DNA of 64,000 nt from Fragum whitleyi (GCA_948146395.1 OX411552.1:7143686-7207685); one strand, 5' to 3'; shown: positions 1 through 12,936, numbered from the stretch's first letter. The notes: a model not told the origin generated them from the sequence alone. A program made the numbers and translations.

Positions 1-13
1 ACACAAATCAAAT

Positions 14-683
14 GTAATACAATACAATACAACAACAAATACACAGTTTTACATTACGGAGCTTTAAATATACAGGTATGATGAGAAATATGATCCACGC
101 TCTGTTCATCTCGAAAGTGAAATTAAGCAAGATGAACGGTGGATAGGAACGAATACTTGTAGTCAGTGAGACTTAAATTTTTAAGAATATAATACATCCA
201 GTCTATTTACAGAAAGGCACAAGATAAAACCGTGGTTGTAGCTTTATGGAAGTAAACTGGCGATTCGTTCAAATTATGTTGATAGTTTTACATTTTGTGA
301 ATGTATGTAATAAACAAGTATTAGTGACAGTTTGTATGGAAAACATCGTAACTGCAAACGTACTTATTAATGTAATAAATTACATTGAACATTAACATTG
401 TTTTTAAGTAGACATATTAACTCATACCATATTAACCTTGGTAGTATTCAATTTAAATCAAAGAGCTGAGAGCACTACATGCACCTTCCCTTTTCTGGTT
501 TAAAAGGGAAAAATCATGTGTTTATAACTTACTAACTAAACTTTATTGGTAAATCGGCAAGTTGCCTTTGACCATTTACAATATATAATTACATGAAGTA
601 TGGTCAAGAAAAAAATCATAGATAAATGTTACAATATATTTTAGATATGAAGGAAAACAGTATATCAATTCTGAAAAAATAGA
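14..683 (-). other. LINE 3' UTR and (TGTAT)n tail
   Basis: This is AT-rich noncoding sequence between the ORF2 stop and a short AATAC/TGTAT repeat at about 15-30. The tail type matches that of a second retroelement end at 13480-13512. No further structure was recognised. Confidence 0.55.
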
Positions 684-3240
684 CTAAGAAGAAGCAGCCG
701 CTTTGTTTAGAACTTCGTCTCTTAATTTCAAAGCCTGTGTGATAAATGAAGATAGTTGTATAATATCTTGTGTCCTTTTTGATTTCATTAGTGAGATAAA
801 CTTAGCTACGCTCGGCCAGCTTACTTTGATTCCAAATCTCGATCTGAAATCAGAGTAAACCGGACAGCATAAAAGGAAGTGGTATTCTGATGCGGTCATA
901 CCTTGTGAACAACATTTACAAATACGGTTAATCCTGTTGATGCCCGTGTATCTTCCTGATTCTATTGCTAACTGGTGGGAACTCTAGTCATTTCATGTCG
1001 ATTTTTGTCATTTTTAATCAAATCTAAATATTTTTCAAATTCATAATCTGATTTATTCAGATTATAATAATCTATTTTAGGTTGATTTGTTAATTTTTCG
1101 CTCCATGTTTGTAGATATTGGTCTTTGATTCTTTGTTCCAAAATCTGCAAATGATAAGTAAGCGGGTTGAGATCAATAAATTCATTATTAAGGCCAAGAT
1201 TTTCTAAAATTTTCTTGATGGAAGCATAATTCGATTTTTCATAGAATTCGAATGGCTTTCAAATAGCACGGATTGTTCTAGATATAGTTCATGCATCATC
1301 GACCCTGCATTTCGTTTCATTTTTAACCAGTACTTGATGGATCTTATTTTAAATAGAACTGCGAGTGGAAATCGACCAAGCTCACCTAAAACAGCGGCAT
1401 CGGATGTTTGTTGCTTTACCCCTAGAAGTTATTTACACAATTTAAAGTGCAGTTTATCAGCCCCTGGTGTATCATATACTCCCCAAACCTCTGAACTATA
1501 TAAAATAATTGGTACAACAAGGGGATCAAACAATTTCAATTTAGTTAAAACATCTAATTGTATGCGACTAAAAATAGATAATAGTCCATTCAATGCACGT
1601 AAAGCTTGATCATTCTAAGTTTTAACCACATTCCTTAAATTTCCAGTACAGTGGAAATTAACTCCTAGATAACAAAAAATGTCAACAACATCTAAGATCT
1701 CGTTACCATTGTCCAATTTCTGTTATTTTGACTCTTAAACCTTTCGAAAATACAAATTTTTGTTTTCTTTGTGTTTATTTTCAGACCCCATTTCCGAGCT
1801 ATTAAGATTGAATAGCATTTAATTGGTTTTGAAGGCTAATAGGATTCGTCGTAAACAGGGCTATATCATCCGCAAATAGTAATAAGAACACATTTAGTAG
1901 TCGTAGATCAGACTCTGCTAAGTTGTTGACGTCGATAATATCTCTGACATGATTAATAAAGAGTAGGAAGAGCAAGGCAAAAGTGGCTCGCCTTGCTTAA
2001 GACCTAGCGTGACGTCATAAAAAATCCGAGTAGGAGGTATTAGAGTTTTTTATACAAGATTTTACGTTATTGTATATAACTTGCATCATTTTGATAATTT
2101 TGCAACTAATTCCCGTTTCGACTAATTTTATCCAAAGAGCTTCATGTTGAGTGGTGTCAAAAGCCTTTTCATAGTCTATGAAACAATAATATAACTTCGA
2201 ATTTTGTTCAAGAACGTTCTGAATGAGGCTATGAAGAATGAATACACAATCAGTGGTAATACGTTTACTTCTAAATCCAAATTGATTTGGGACGTAAACA
2301 TTTTCATTTTCTGCCCATTTATCGATACGATTTCTAAGACAAAGTGAAAATATTTTAGATATAACGTTTATAAGGGTTACACCTCTGTAGTTAGAAGGGC
2401 CGTTTCGGTCACTTTTTTTTAATAACGACACAACAATTCCTTTTCGCCATGGATCGGGATATATCGCATTATCAAAAATGTGATTAAAAATTTTAGTTAA
2501 GAAGGGACTAATAAAATCTTTTGAGTCAATATAGAAATCTGCCACATCATTAGTTAAGTCATAACTTTTGTGTTTTTTAGACTAGAAATAGTATTTTTGT
2601 CGTTTTCTTTACATAGTGTTAGTAATTTATTACCAAAATTATTTACCCGACTGTCTTTAGAGACACGATCGGGAATAGAGTTGACAGAAACATCATAATC
2701 TTGAATGTCTAAAAATCTATCAAGATTGATATTTCTAATAATATCGGATTTAGAACCTGTTCTTGAGTTAAAATCACCACTCAGTATGATATCGCCGTAT
2801 TGGCTGTAGTGTTTAACATCTTGTGAAAGCTTTTCAAAGAAATCAAAATCAAATAATGGCGAATTATTGTTTGTATAAACCGCTGAATCAATAGGCGGAA
2901 TATAGCAACAACATACATATATATCATTCTCAAAACCAAAAGATGTTTTTTTTTAAATTAAACCATATAATACCCTTACAGTCTGAATCGATAAGCTCAA
3001 TATGGTAAACGATATTTTTTCTGAAATAAACTACGACTCCACCACTGTGCCGTTTGGCCCTTTTACAGTACTTTGGTCGTGGACATGAAAAATACTCATA
3101 GTCCTCAAGGTTTATATTTGTTATATCTGAATGCTATGTTGCTGTTAAAATTAAAATGTCATAATTTTGCAATATTGATATGAACTCATTATCGTCTTAT
3201 TTTCTGATAAATCCATGAACGTTCCAAGATACAATGGAAA
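684..3240 (-). pseudogene. LINE ORF2: endonuclease-reverse transcriptase, broken
   Basis: The endonuclease starts near 3235 with SIVSWNVHGFI. It continues with the SGGVVVYFRK motif (about 3010-3050) and GDFNSRTG (about 2760-2800), both typical of APE-type LINE endonucleases. The reverse transcriptase follows: an uninterrupted 176-codon block at 2015-2545 contains NYRGVTLI, NQFGFR and FIDYEKAFD, and the catalytic LLFADD lies near 1866-1880. The end of the ORF (684-950) has a Cys pair and the EYHFLLCCPVYSDFR signature common in invertebrate LINEs, with the stop at 684. Stops and frame changes occur between these blocks, for instance just after the first endonuclease motif. It would have cut target DNA and copied element RNA. 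Confidence 0.85.
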
Positions 3241-3331
3241 GCTGCTTCTGATAGTCCCCGTAGCTGTAAGATGCTGACGGAGTTTCGCCGATATTAAGGC
3301 CGTTATATTGACGTCGTGGATCAATATCAGG

Positions 3332-4408
3332 TTACACCGGAACAGGTCCGGGTGGTGGACGATCATGGGTAGATTTAACGTGATCAATAATCAAAGTGTC
3401 ATAGTTCAAAGATGCTTCTTTTCCCTGACGTTTGGCGTCTATTAGATATGGGATTAACTTTTTACGTCGATCCTGAATGGGCTAGGGAAACTGATCGCTG
3501 ATGCGATACTTCGATCCTGAAAGCTTTTCACGAGCAGCACTCTTTATACTTAATTTGTCAGCATAATAATTTAATTTTGCTAAAATTGGTCTCGTTTTTC
3601 CACGTTCATGCCGACCGATGCGATGAGCTCTGTCAATTTTTATCGCAGAGATGAGTTTGACTTTTGTTATACAATCTTCAGAATTCCGAGTCTCATATCT
3701 AGATTCCTCTTCAATGTTAAAAAACAACAGATTGTCACGCATGGACCTAGATTGGAGATCAATGATAGTTTCATTAAGTTGACAATTTTGTTTGTTTAAT
3801 GATTTAAGTTCATCATTCAAAGCATTATAATTCCTTTTGATGATATCACATGTATCACTGTCAAATTGACGACTATCCTCCATGTTTTTTAACCTTGATT
3901 CGGCGTCGCTGAGCTTTTTCTCAAGAGATGCAGCTTTAGCCTCGACAGTCGATATTTTTCCAGAAATTGATTTAAGTTCGCTGTCGATTTATTCGAGTTT
4001 TAATAGTTTATCCTGAATTGATCTTTGACTCTGTTCAATAGAACACAACTTTTTCATGATGTTTGAGAGTATATCATCTTGTACACTGATCTGGGGTGAC
4101 AAAGTTTGTTGGTTTTGCATCAAATGATACGGCTGTGACTGATTAGGCTGTGACAAGTATTGTAGGTTTGGGGCGACAAACATCCCATGAGTAGGGCCTG
4201 GACTCTGTATATACCCAGCAGACTGGGGCGGAGATGTTAACGGTACAGAAGATGTTGGCGATGTACTTATAGATAATACAGGAGGCGGGGTCGAAGGAGA
4301 TTCAGCCATAATTTGGTATTTAGCGGGTTGGTCACCCGTTGATCCCGGCGATGCTTCGTCTTTTGTACGTTTAAGTCCTCCGTTATTACTCCCCTTTTTT
4401 CGACCCAT
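3332..4408 (-). pseudogene. LINE ORF1 protein, two premature stops
   Basis: One reading frame of 358 codons starts at the ATG at 4408 (MGRKKGSNNGG) and ends at a TAA at 3332-3334. Only two in-frame stops interrupt it: TAA at 3989-3991 and TAG at 3482-3484. The N-terminal third is rich in Ser, Pro and Gln and likely disordered. A heptad-like coiled coil follows, then a core with RSMRDNLLFFNI and IDRAHRIGRHERGKTRPI, resembling the RRM-like part of L1-type ORF1 proteins that bind element RNA as trimers. The conserved frame continues past the second stop with RRKKLIPYLIDAKRQGKEA, so that stop is a mutation and not the true end. Its frame is far better kept than that of the neighbouring ORF2. Confidence 0.8.
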
Positions 4409-4440
4409 TTACAACATATCGAGGTGCCCTCAGTTATAAC

Positions 4441-5328
4441 TTTATCGCCTCGAGCACGTGAAAATGGATAAGTAACCGTTAGTCGATAGTAAAGTTAGTA
4501 CAGTTGTACAATTTATAGTGAGGCGTCAAAGATCAATTTTACATTGAAATTGATAGGCAATAACGGTTTCTCGATACTCACATAAACTTGCAGAACTATA
4601 GTATAGGTTTTTATTGATAAGTGTTCACTGTTTACTCACGTTAAATAGCCTTCGAATATCCATATATTTTATCCAAAAAAGTCAAAAATAACAAAAAAAA
4701 ACACAGTAGATATTCACATCATATGTAACATTTAACAATGTTTGAAATATGATTCTGTTAATCATTCATTTTTCGCTTGATAATCCATTATTTTTTCCAT
4801 AAAAAGTTCGATCCAAACAGAGAGTGAAAAACACGTCCTATCCTTACCATGACCATGAATATCAATTATAAACTAAGTTCAGATTGCTCAACTGCGGATG
4901 TGAAGGCTGATCCCTCTCAAAACCAAGCATAAATATTCTGAGGTTAGGATAAATGATAATTACAAAAAGTCATACACAAATTCACCTTTCTTTTGTTAAT
5001 AGACGCCCCTAATCAGACTCTTTCGTAGAAGTTTATAATTTTGAATTTATTGAATCGCCCACTTACCGACGTCAAACAAAATCAACGCCAGTTGACTTAC
5101 TAGATCAGATGAAATAACGAAATTTGGCTTTGCAAAAGAGAGACGGTAAAAACGAACAATATAAATTTCTTTTATTAAGAAAATCATTCAAAATTATGGT
5201 TTGTCGATTGTTGTTTTTGATTGTATGGCTTAAATTGATATATGTCTAAATGTATCTTGGTATAAACTTGTCGCCTGAAGTTTTACAAACAATTGAACAT
5301 GTGTCTATTTTTGAAAAGCATTATATGA
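4441..5328. other. Gene-free spacer
   Basis: AT-rich sequence upstream of the LINE. I see no ORF with family motifs, no RNA gene and no clear repeat. Confidence 0.5.
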
Positions 5329-5856
5329 CAACTTACCTTGGAGTGGGCTTATCCATTCGTACTTCCTTCCTTTTAAATTATAATTGAAAGCTTTGCTGAA
5401 TTTACTGAAACAAGATAATATAATGCGAGCACTAACGCCCGTTGGTTGTTAATACCTGACACCAAAACGTATTTAAACACGAACAAGAGTGTAAAAGAGA
5501 CAATCAGACAGTTATTGATTTCGAGAAACATTTTAACCTTTAAATCACTTACTATGACCTTCAATTTAAATAAACCTTACAGTTCAACTTTCAACTTACC
5601 TTGGAGTGGGCTTATCCATTCGTACTTCCTTCCTTTTAAATCATAATTGAAAGCTTTGCTGAATTTACTGAAACAAGATAATATAATGCGAGCACTAACG
5701 CCCGTTGGTTGTTAATACCTGACACCAAAACGTATTTTAAACACGAACAAGAGCGTAAAAGAGACAATCAGACAGTTATTGATTTCGAGAAACATTTTAA
5801 CCTTTAAATCACTTACTATGACCTTCAATTTTAATAAACCTTACACTTCAACTTTC
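5329..5856 (+). repeat. Recent 263 bp tandem duplication (2 copies)
   Basis: Two head-to-tail copies, 5329-5591 and 5592-5855/6, both begin with ACTTACCTTGGAGTGGGC within their first bases. They differ by one inserted T and a handful of substitutions, so they are about 98% identical by eye. No open frame spans the unit. The near identity points to a young duplication, or to an assembly artefact. Confidence 0.9.
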
Positions 5857-6139
5857 CTGGGCCTTAAACTTCAGTTAGATCAATTACTCTCTTCATGATG
5901 TTCAAGCGTATCAAATAAAATCGAGAAAATATCCATGTTCAAATTTGACAATTTTTACAGTATTTTAAGATATACGATCTAAGTTTCGCCTTCAATCGTC
6001 AGTTGTGAACTGTCATTTCAGATTGACATTGAAAGAGTGTACAATTTCTCTAACTGATTTCAAATCTAATTACATATGTTATAAACACAAAGCAAGGTCC
6101 AAATATTACTAACTTAATTGGCGTTTTATGCTTTATGTC

Positions 6140-6385
6140 AGTGTTCTTTATCACTTTAATTGAGTGAACAAGAAAAGCTATTTTTTTATGAGTTACTTCG
6201 CAACGAGTGAAAAAAATAAACAAACTTTTTCTGTTTGCGGATCGAAAGATTAATTGATATTACATGAAAAGCAACTGATCATACTATTTGTTTTAAGGCA
6301 AAAAGAGAGGAAATTTAGAATTTTGTGACATATTATGTTAAAGCGCGTCATTTTGTAAGTGCTTGCTTTGCTATGCCGTCATTTC
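6140..6385 (+). repeat. Diverged interspersed repeat, related to 16306-16520
   Basis: It shares blocks in the same order with 16306-16520: TTGAGTGAACAA, AAAAGCTAT, TTTTTCTGTT, and a downstream GCGCGTCATTTTG. The two copies differ in their hairpin arms. It is probably a nonautonomous DNA element; the ends were not resolved. Confidence 0.5.
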
Positions 6386-6399
6386 TTTATCTTTATTTC

Positions 6400-8543
6400 G
6401 ATTACTATTCCTTTATAATTTGCACAACTTGGACTTTATAATTGCTGAGATTGTTGCTAATTTTCTTGGAGTACTCAATGAGTTATTTATTTAGAAAATG
6501 TATTATTGATATTAAAAGTATTGTTATCTTTTCCATAACTTTACTTGCTTATCCTAGATGATACCAAGCGATACTCTGAATCATATAAAAACAAAAAGTG
6601 GTAAAAAATTCAAGTAATTTATTCACTTTCTCTGTATGTATCAGATTTTAAAAAAAAGATACGTTTTAAATCGGTTTTCTTTATAACTAATATATCATGA
6701 CTTCGGACATGGAAAGTAACATAGAAATTCCCTTACTTTAACTTCATATCTCTCAGATAATTTTTCAAACACTTAGTAATCGATTGCGACTAGAAAATAC
6801 AAAAAAAAACCTAATTCATGAACCATATTCGCCTTAAATCGTACGCCACTTCTAGTGTTTGCGTTGTTGTTATGTCGGAGAGGCGTTGTACAAATGGACC
6901 TAAATATAATAAGCAGAACTGTAATATTTACTTATTTCCGTATACAAACAAATTATCGGGCCAATCCATTAGAGCCGATGAGAAACCTTGAATATATAAC
7001 AATCAATTCTACAGAGTACTACCAGAAAGGAGAAGAAACCATAGATTTTGTCAATAATAGCTCTTGGCAGTTTGAGTATGGTCTGGCGCCTAGTTTAGAT
7101 TTCGATTAACCTATTTGATCTATGATACGTCACGGTGATTTGTTCACGGAAAGATGAATATCCAGCGTAAAAAATGATACATTGAAAATTCCTATTTTCA
7201 GAATTTTTAAAGAAAAACTGTTATCATGTTCATATTCAACAGAGTACGCTAGCAAAAAATAATTTCTTTCCTTATAGAAGATTTTAATTTGGAAATTACG
7301 ACATATACCCCCTTTGGAAAGAAAATAAAGTGGATTGGACATTAAACACCATGCATGCATATTGACGGCACGAAGAGCTCAGATATTTCACTTGATTTTC
7401 AGAGTTTCCTTATCAATTGACTGAAATAGCACTGTCTCGGTGAACCATGAATAGATCAATTTTATTCCATGACTTCGAAATCAATATTTGCGTTTTAAAA
7501 CAACAACTACGCTGTTGGCAAATTTTATTGTTTATAATGGGTTTTCATAAAATGAAACACAATTACATAATTAAAGGCATTTGTGAACTCAAATAAAAAT
7601 ATACAATCATCTTAAAGACTTTTCTTTAAAGGCTTTTGATAACTATTTCAAAAATTGCGATTTTATCATCTATGTATTCCAGTCTGAGATGACTTAAAAC
7701 ACATTGGGACTTAGTTTTACATCAAATTTCATGATTCATATTTTTGCATATCCCAAACTAGACATCATATCTTATTGTGAGATATTTATTCTTCGTGTTG
7801 AACAATACATTTATCAAATAGAAGATAATCGAAAAATTTACGTCAATTCTGTATTAAAATCTATTGATACGTAAAATTCTAGAGCGGGTCGGCTAGCTCT
7901 TTTTCGTCACAAAACCAAATTTAGATTTGCCGTTAATCTTACAAAGATTCATGTCGAATTGCATATTAATATCTGTATTTATAACATATTAAATCCAAGT
8001 ATTTACATGACCTGCGTTTAAAAGCTTTTATGTAGCCTGTATGTACTTAGTACAACGATTAGATACAGAGGGTAGCACACATGCAGTGCAGAAAACAGCA
8101 AACTATTTTGAAAAGAATTCAGAAAAAAAAGAAAAACAAAAACATGTATATAAATTTAAACCCGTCTTCCTATATTTATTTTACTCTAGATGTTGTCTTC
8201 GTGTGTGAAATTCGATGACCTTAAATCTATTTAAAGTCCGAGTCGTATTAACCTATATGTTTAGCATTTACACTCAAAACAACAAAATAATTAAGTAGGT
8301 CTCAGATCTTGATCTTCTGGTGTTTTTCGGCAAGGACATATGACCTAAATCACCTTACCCGATTAACCTTATTAGTGTCTACCACATTTCTTGGTTCTCT
8401 TTTCCTAGAATTCTACATCTTCTAAATGGATAAATATCCCTTCCTCAAAAATGTTACAGGACGCAATCTTTAATTTTCATTTTAAAATCCAAGTTATTAA
8501 AGGCTTAATTGTTTTCATCAAGCTAGAGAAAGGTGACTCCTGG
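6400..8543. other. Gene-free AT-rich stretch
   Basis: Apart from the uncertain frame at 6855-7109, I see no coding motif, RNA gene or resolved repeat here. Confidence 0.45.
6855..7109 (+). CDS. Unrecognised 84-codon open frame, possibly an exon or relic
   Basis: The frame opens with GTG, not ATG, and stays open from a stop near 6817 to the TAA after PSLDFD. The translation has a balanced, protein-like composition (PLEPMRNLEYITI, YYQKGEETIDF), unlike the Leu/Phe/Ile-rich chance frames around it. A CRRG segment precedes a possible acceptor-like stretch. I do not recognise a family. It could be a terminal exon, a pseudogene fragment or chance; no neighbouring exons were found. Confidence 0.15.
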   Translation: MFALLLCRRGVVQMDLNIISRTVIFTYFRIQTNYRANPLEPMRNLEYITINSTEYYQKGEETIDFVNNSSWQFEYGLAPSLDFD

Positions 8544-8752
8544 ACCCGAGGTTATAAAACTTTTCTTAGGCTCAACTGAGAATACTCTCAGGTTTTAAAT
8601 TAAGATAAATGTATGAAAATAAAAGATAGTATTAATAGGTTGTTATTTATAACAACTTATTGATATTATCTTTTATGTCAATACATTAAAATGAGTATTA
8701 AATAAGAATTGCGGATGTAATCTCAAATAAAAAAGTTTTATAACCTCGGGCC
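8544..8752. mobile_element. Palindromic MITE-like element, ~209 bp
   Basis: The ends form an inverted repeat: CCCGAGGTTATAAAACTTTT on the left and its complement on the right, with 21 of 22 positions pairing. A second inner inverted pair is centred near 8645 (ATAGTATTAATAGGTTGTT against AACAACTTATTGATATTAT). The whole could fold into one long imperfect hairpin. No target-site duplication was evident and no coding sequence is present. Confidence 0.7.
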
Positions 8753-11250
8753 CTTGTGTGCCCCTGCCTAACATTACTGCTCAGATATTTTTGATACATA
8801 TAATAATGACAAGTATCCAAATGTGTACTGATAAGGGTACATGTTTATCCACGATTTAACGATAAAGCTAAGAGCATGAAATACGCAAGATGTATGGTTT
8901 TCGATTGAAATCGGAAATGAATTAAATATGTTTGTTGAGCGAGTTTAAAATGAAATTACAGGGAGAACTAAACAAAATTATAAAATCTACTAGAAAGTCT
9001 TCGAAACGCTTCAAAATTTACATTAGCCTATAAAATCATGGACATGTTTAATTTATCGATTTGAATGGCATCGTTGGGTGTTTTCAACGATGATGAAGCG
9101 TTTTTGAAAGCCTAGAGTGTTTGGTAGGAATCCTACAAGAAGGACACTGAGTGAAATATTTAGAAAGGTTTAATAATGATGAGTGTAAATTTCATGATGT
9201 TAGTAATCGTCCATCTTAGATGAAGAAATTAATGAGCATTTCAATGTGTAATGATACATGTATAACGTATGTATTGAGACGTCACGGTAACGTCGGGATA
9301 TTTTATGAAAATCGGTCATATTTTTTTTATTAATTTTAAAATAAACTCGCTGTATAGGCTAAAACAGCACATTATTTTACATCATTTTAAAGCGTTTGAA
9401 TAGCTCTATCTTATAGACACAAAATTCTGATACTCATGGCCTTGAATGAAAATATATTATCGAGTTTATTATAAAAAGAATCGCAAGAAAGCGCATGTAA
9501 CGCGTAACATGCTTCTCTTTCAATACATGTTAAAGATGCCTTAAAATCACGGATACGCTTTTTATCATCGTGAAACTTTACACAAAATACATAGAATACT
9601 AGTCCAAATGCAATGTGAATTTGGAAGTCTCAGATAAAATTTTGCGAAAATTTTTCACGTAAATAAAATAGCGAAAAGTGTAACGCTGCTAAAAATTAAG
9701 CAAAGACTGAGGACTTAAAAAAATCGACGTAAAAATAATCATACAAAACAAAGGAAATTGTCAAATCTTAACACATTTTAGAAAAATGGTCAGATTCTTA
9801 TTTCTTCAGTTTGAATTTGGTTTATTTTCGTGTCCAAATAAGTTACAAAATTTGCGCGAAAAAGTCTGGAAAATTGTCACACTTTTTGAAATTACGTCAT
9901 TTTTTTTCGCACCATTTTCGCGAGGCGTTACCAAAATCTTATTACATGTCGATTGAATTAAATAAAAAATAAACTAGAAAAAATGGTCAGTTCATTATTT
10001 TCAAAAATATGTAACAATCTATATTTTGTGAATTAAACGCTAAATACAAGAATGCTAAAAATGTCACGCTTTCTCATTTTAACAACGTTTTATGTTGCGT
10101 GTTTCGCAATTACGATTATTACCAAATAACTGGCAAAAAGTCGGTTTTGATGAGTAAAGCAAGACCAACAATTCCAAGTCTTTTATCCTTTTTATATGCC
10201 TTTTTTAGTTCGAAGGAAATTCAATTCTTTTGTTTATATAAAATTGGTTTTGTTTCGTAATTACAGAGATTTACACCCTGAAAATATTTGATACGCCACT
10301 GAACATAGTAGTTATTCACATTTTTACCACATCTTTTGATATAATTCAGAATATGGTATATGGTTGTTTCAAATAAACCGCGTTTGTTTTTTCCTCCAGT
10401 TTTACGCTGCAAAAAAAACGTCGAATACGTGACGCTTTTTAGCCTCAGTACGCTGCGACGTCTCATTGCATATTTCCGCATTGATGAAGCATAGGCTTTT
10501 GGACTATGTATTGCCCCGATAATACACGTAAACGCCGAGCTACATGTATAGTAAAACTATACGACAGTCGATAATTAAATTACCATATGTATTTTTCCTC
10601 TAGTGAAATAATCAAATGCGATATTTGGTTTGCCTTTAGTGAAATGTATCTTACTCAATTCTTATGTGGGCATTTTTTACAAGGCAAGATATGTTCACTT
10701 GTGGAAATGATCGTTATAAATTGACAGATTTACACAAAGCATGGTGATTTAATTAGTTATGCAATAAAAACTGACGAGTTTTAATTTTGAAAGTCATTTT
10801 TCAAGGAAAGCAAATTCATTGAGCCATTTGAATAGGGTAGAAATATAGCAGTCAGAGATGATTCGTTCCTTTTATTTAAAGCATTCAGGCGATGATATAT
10901 TATTTTAGAGAGCTGCAGCACAAAGCGTAAGATATCGTTTTACATGTTGGAAATTAATCAAAAGAGAGCTGAAAATGCCGATTCGAATTCCAAATGGGAC
11001 AAAAAAGGCAATTCTTCAGCAGAAATATAAGATACCGATTCATGCTTCCGAAGAAAAGCACAGCACTTTATTTCTATGGAATCGTGTTCTTCATTTGGTG
11101 TTTGAAATTTTTTTATGGTCGTTAAATATTTTTCAACATAATTATTTTAAATGTGAACTAGTAAACTTTATTTCCATAAAATTTAGAAGCCATGTCTTCC
11201 ATACAGATTAAGAAATGTTATACTATATATTACAAGAGAAAAGCTTTGAA
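8753..11250. other. Gene-free stretch with one dispersed repeat
   Basis: No gene was recognised. About 9035-9230 resembles 15630-15830 (both contain AAAATCATGGAC near the start and TTTCA(T/C)GATGTTA(G/C)TAA at the end), so it is a copy of an interspersed repeat. The remainder is AT-rich sequence with short open frames that lack family motifs. Confidence 0.4.
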
Positions 11251-11257
11251 AGTACCT

Positions 11258-11338
11258 ATATTTTTTTTATTTTTTTTTTTTTTTTTTACTTTTTTTTTTC
11301 TTTTTTTTTTTTTTGAATTTGTATACTTTTTTTTTAAT
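11258..11338 (+). repeat. Poly(T)-rich low-complexity tract
   Basis: Long runs of T are broken by single A, C or G bases. It may be the tail of an antisense retroelement, but no element body was recognised beside it. Confidence 0.8.
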
Positions 11339-11691
11339 TCATTCATGATGACATGATGATACACATATACATTCATAATATTATATCAATATAAAGAATC
11401 CTAACACCTAGTTTGTATGCAAACATTTATTTTTTACCAAGCTGAGTGTCATGAGAATCATGAGAAATGATATTTTATTGGGGTTTTTTTTTTGTGTTAT
11501 GTCTTGATCTGATCTTGCGTTTTTGTCTTTTATACTAAGGCTAATTTTTCCAAATGTGATTGTTGTTTTTTTTTAATTTTGAAAGACGACTATCGGTACT
11601 TTTGACAGATGTGATTTTAAGTATGTGAAATGTTTCAAACGGACTTCATTTTATTATTTGGCATTAAATACGACAGCAGTATACAGTCGAT

Positions 11692-12039
11692 ATTGCTCGA
11701 GCGACCACGTCTATTAAGCGACCGTTTGTATTAAGCGACCGCTTTCAAAATCCCCTTCTGAAATATCTAATTGAAATATCTTCACAATAAGACATAATTT
11801 GTCTAAAAATTATTGTAAATGAATCATGTGTTGTTAAAACTCAATAGAATCGTCACTATGACGATTCTATTGACTTTTACCAACAAAGGATAATTGAGAA
11901 ATTCGCACTCAGTCCATACATATTCAAATGAAATTATGTTTTCTTATTTGTAAACAAAACGTGTTCTAAACGACCATTCTCTTTAACGACCGCTATTTGA
12001 TGGTTCCGTATGTGGTCGCTCAATACAATGTTTACTGTA
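11692..12039. mobile_element. Tc1/mariner-type MITE, copy 1
   Basis: The element is bounded by TA and runs CAGTCGATATTGCTCGAGCG ... GGTCGCTCAATACAATG then TTTACTG, again followed by TA. TA target duplications with CAGT/ACTG ends are typical of Tc1/mariner-derived elements. Subterminal motifs (AAGCGACCG, AACGACCGC) repeat inside both arms. The centre carries a perfect short palindrome (CAATAGAATCGT ... ACGATTCTATTG). No transposase is present, so it is nonautonomous. Related copies lie at 21133-21475 and, split, at 13979-14126 plus 15800-15952. Confidence 0.75.
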
Positions 12040-12795
12040 TAAATAACTAAGATTTTTGCATGCCAATCAGCTTGATAAATCGAACAAACCTTAGTATATG
12101 CTTACTTTATATTTATCATGGATAAATGAATAGTTTTATAGAAAAGTAAGGTATAAAAAAACTAAACAATGCGAAAAAATGAATGAATTGAACATGGTGT
12201 GTAAGGAAACGAGAGAAATTGGTTTTTCTGTGGATTATTTGACAAAAGGATTCAGTACCTATATATTTGCCCTTTAGGATGTGTTATCATTTGGAATTCC
12301 TCATCATTTATCATTTTTGACAAAGTTTAATTCAATCTCCGAAACGAATATAATGACAAATATGAATATTTCTCGCCGAAAAAGTGAAGACGCATTATCA
12401 ACTATGCATATTTTTTACTCAGTTGGCTCTTTAAGAACAGCATGTAAAAAAGATTTATCGAAATGGAAAAAATTTAATACTCAAACTTTTCTGGATCCGA
12501 TATGAAGTACTTTTTATACCAATCAGCTAAGGCTTTCTAATTTTTTAAAGAATAAATAACTGCTGAACTTCTGTCAAAACAATACATAAAGTCAAAATAT
12601 TGTATTTTATGTATCATGATTTAGTTTCGTTTATGCTTTCTATTTGAGTTAGCTTATGCCGAGTTCAATCACACTATGCATGGGTTGCCCTGATTTTAAA
12701 TAAATAAGCCGCATTCATTCAGCCACCGTTTCTCACACAAAGATATCTGCAGCTGAAATTTCGTCTTTATTTTGTTTGTTATTCATTTATTCTTG
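12040..12795. other. Gene-free spacer
   Basis: AT-rich; the 74-codon frame at 12281-12505 has no recognisable motif. Nothing else stands out. Confidence 0.4.
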
Positions 12796-12825
12796 CTGGT
12801 AGATCTTCCTATAAAGATCTACCAG
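12796..12825. repeat. Perfect 12 bp-arm palindrome
   Basis: CTGGTAGATCTT and AAGATCTACCAG flank a 6 nt loop. It may be a small hairpin element or a remnant of one. Confidence 0.7.
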
Positions 12826-12934
12826 TTAGTCTATATGAACGTTTTGTAACTAAAAATGCGAGGTTCGTTATGATCTCTTTTTATATTGATCGTGTATCAT
12901 GCTCATTATCACCATCTATTCAATAGATACAACA

Positions 12935-12936
12935 CG

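Larger units (their letters stand above)
10..4440 (-). mobile_element. Near full-length, decayed non-LTR retrotransposon (LINE)
   Basis: Read on the minus strand, this stretch holds in order an ORF1 with coiled coil and RNA-binding-type core, an apurinic-type endonuclease, a reverse transcriptase, a C-terminal Cys/His segment, a 3' UTR of about 0.67 kb and a terminal pentanucleotide tail (plus strand AATAC repeats at about 15-30, i.e. TGTAT on the element strand). This is the standard order of an autonomous two-ORF LINE that inserts by target-primed reverse transcription. Several in-frame stops and frameshifts show it is no longer active. The 5' boundary near 4440 is approximate because no target-site duplication could be identified. 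The clade was not assigned; it needs a phylogeny of the RT domain. Confidence 0.85.
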
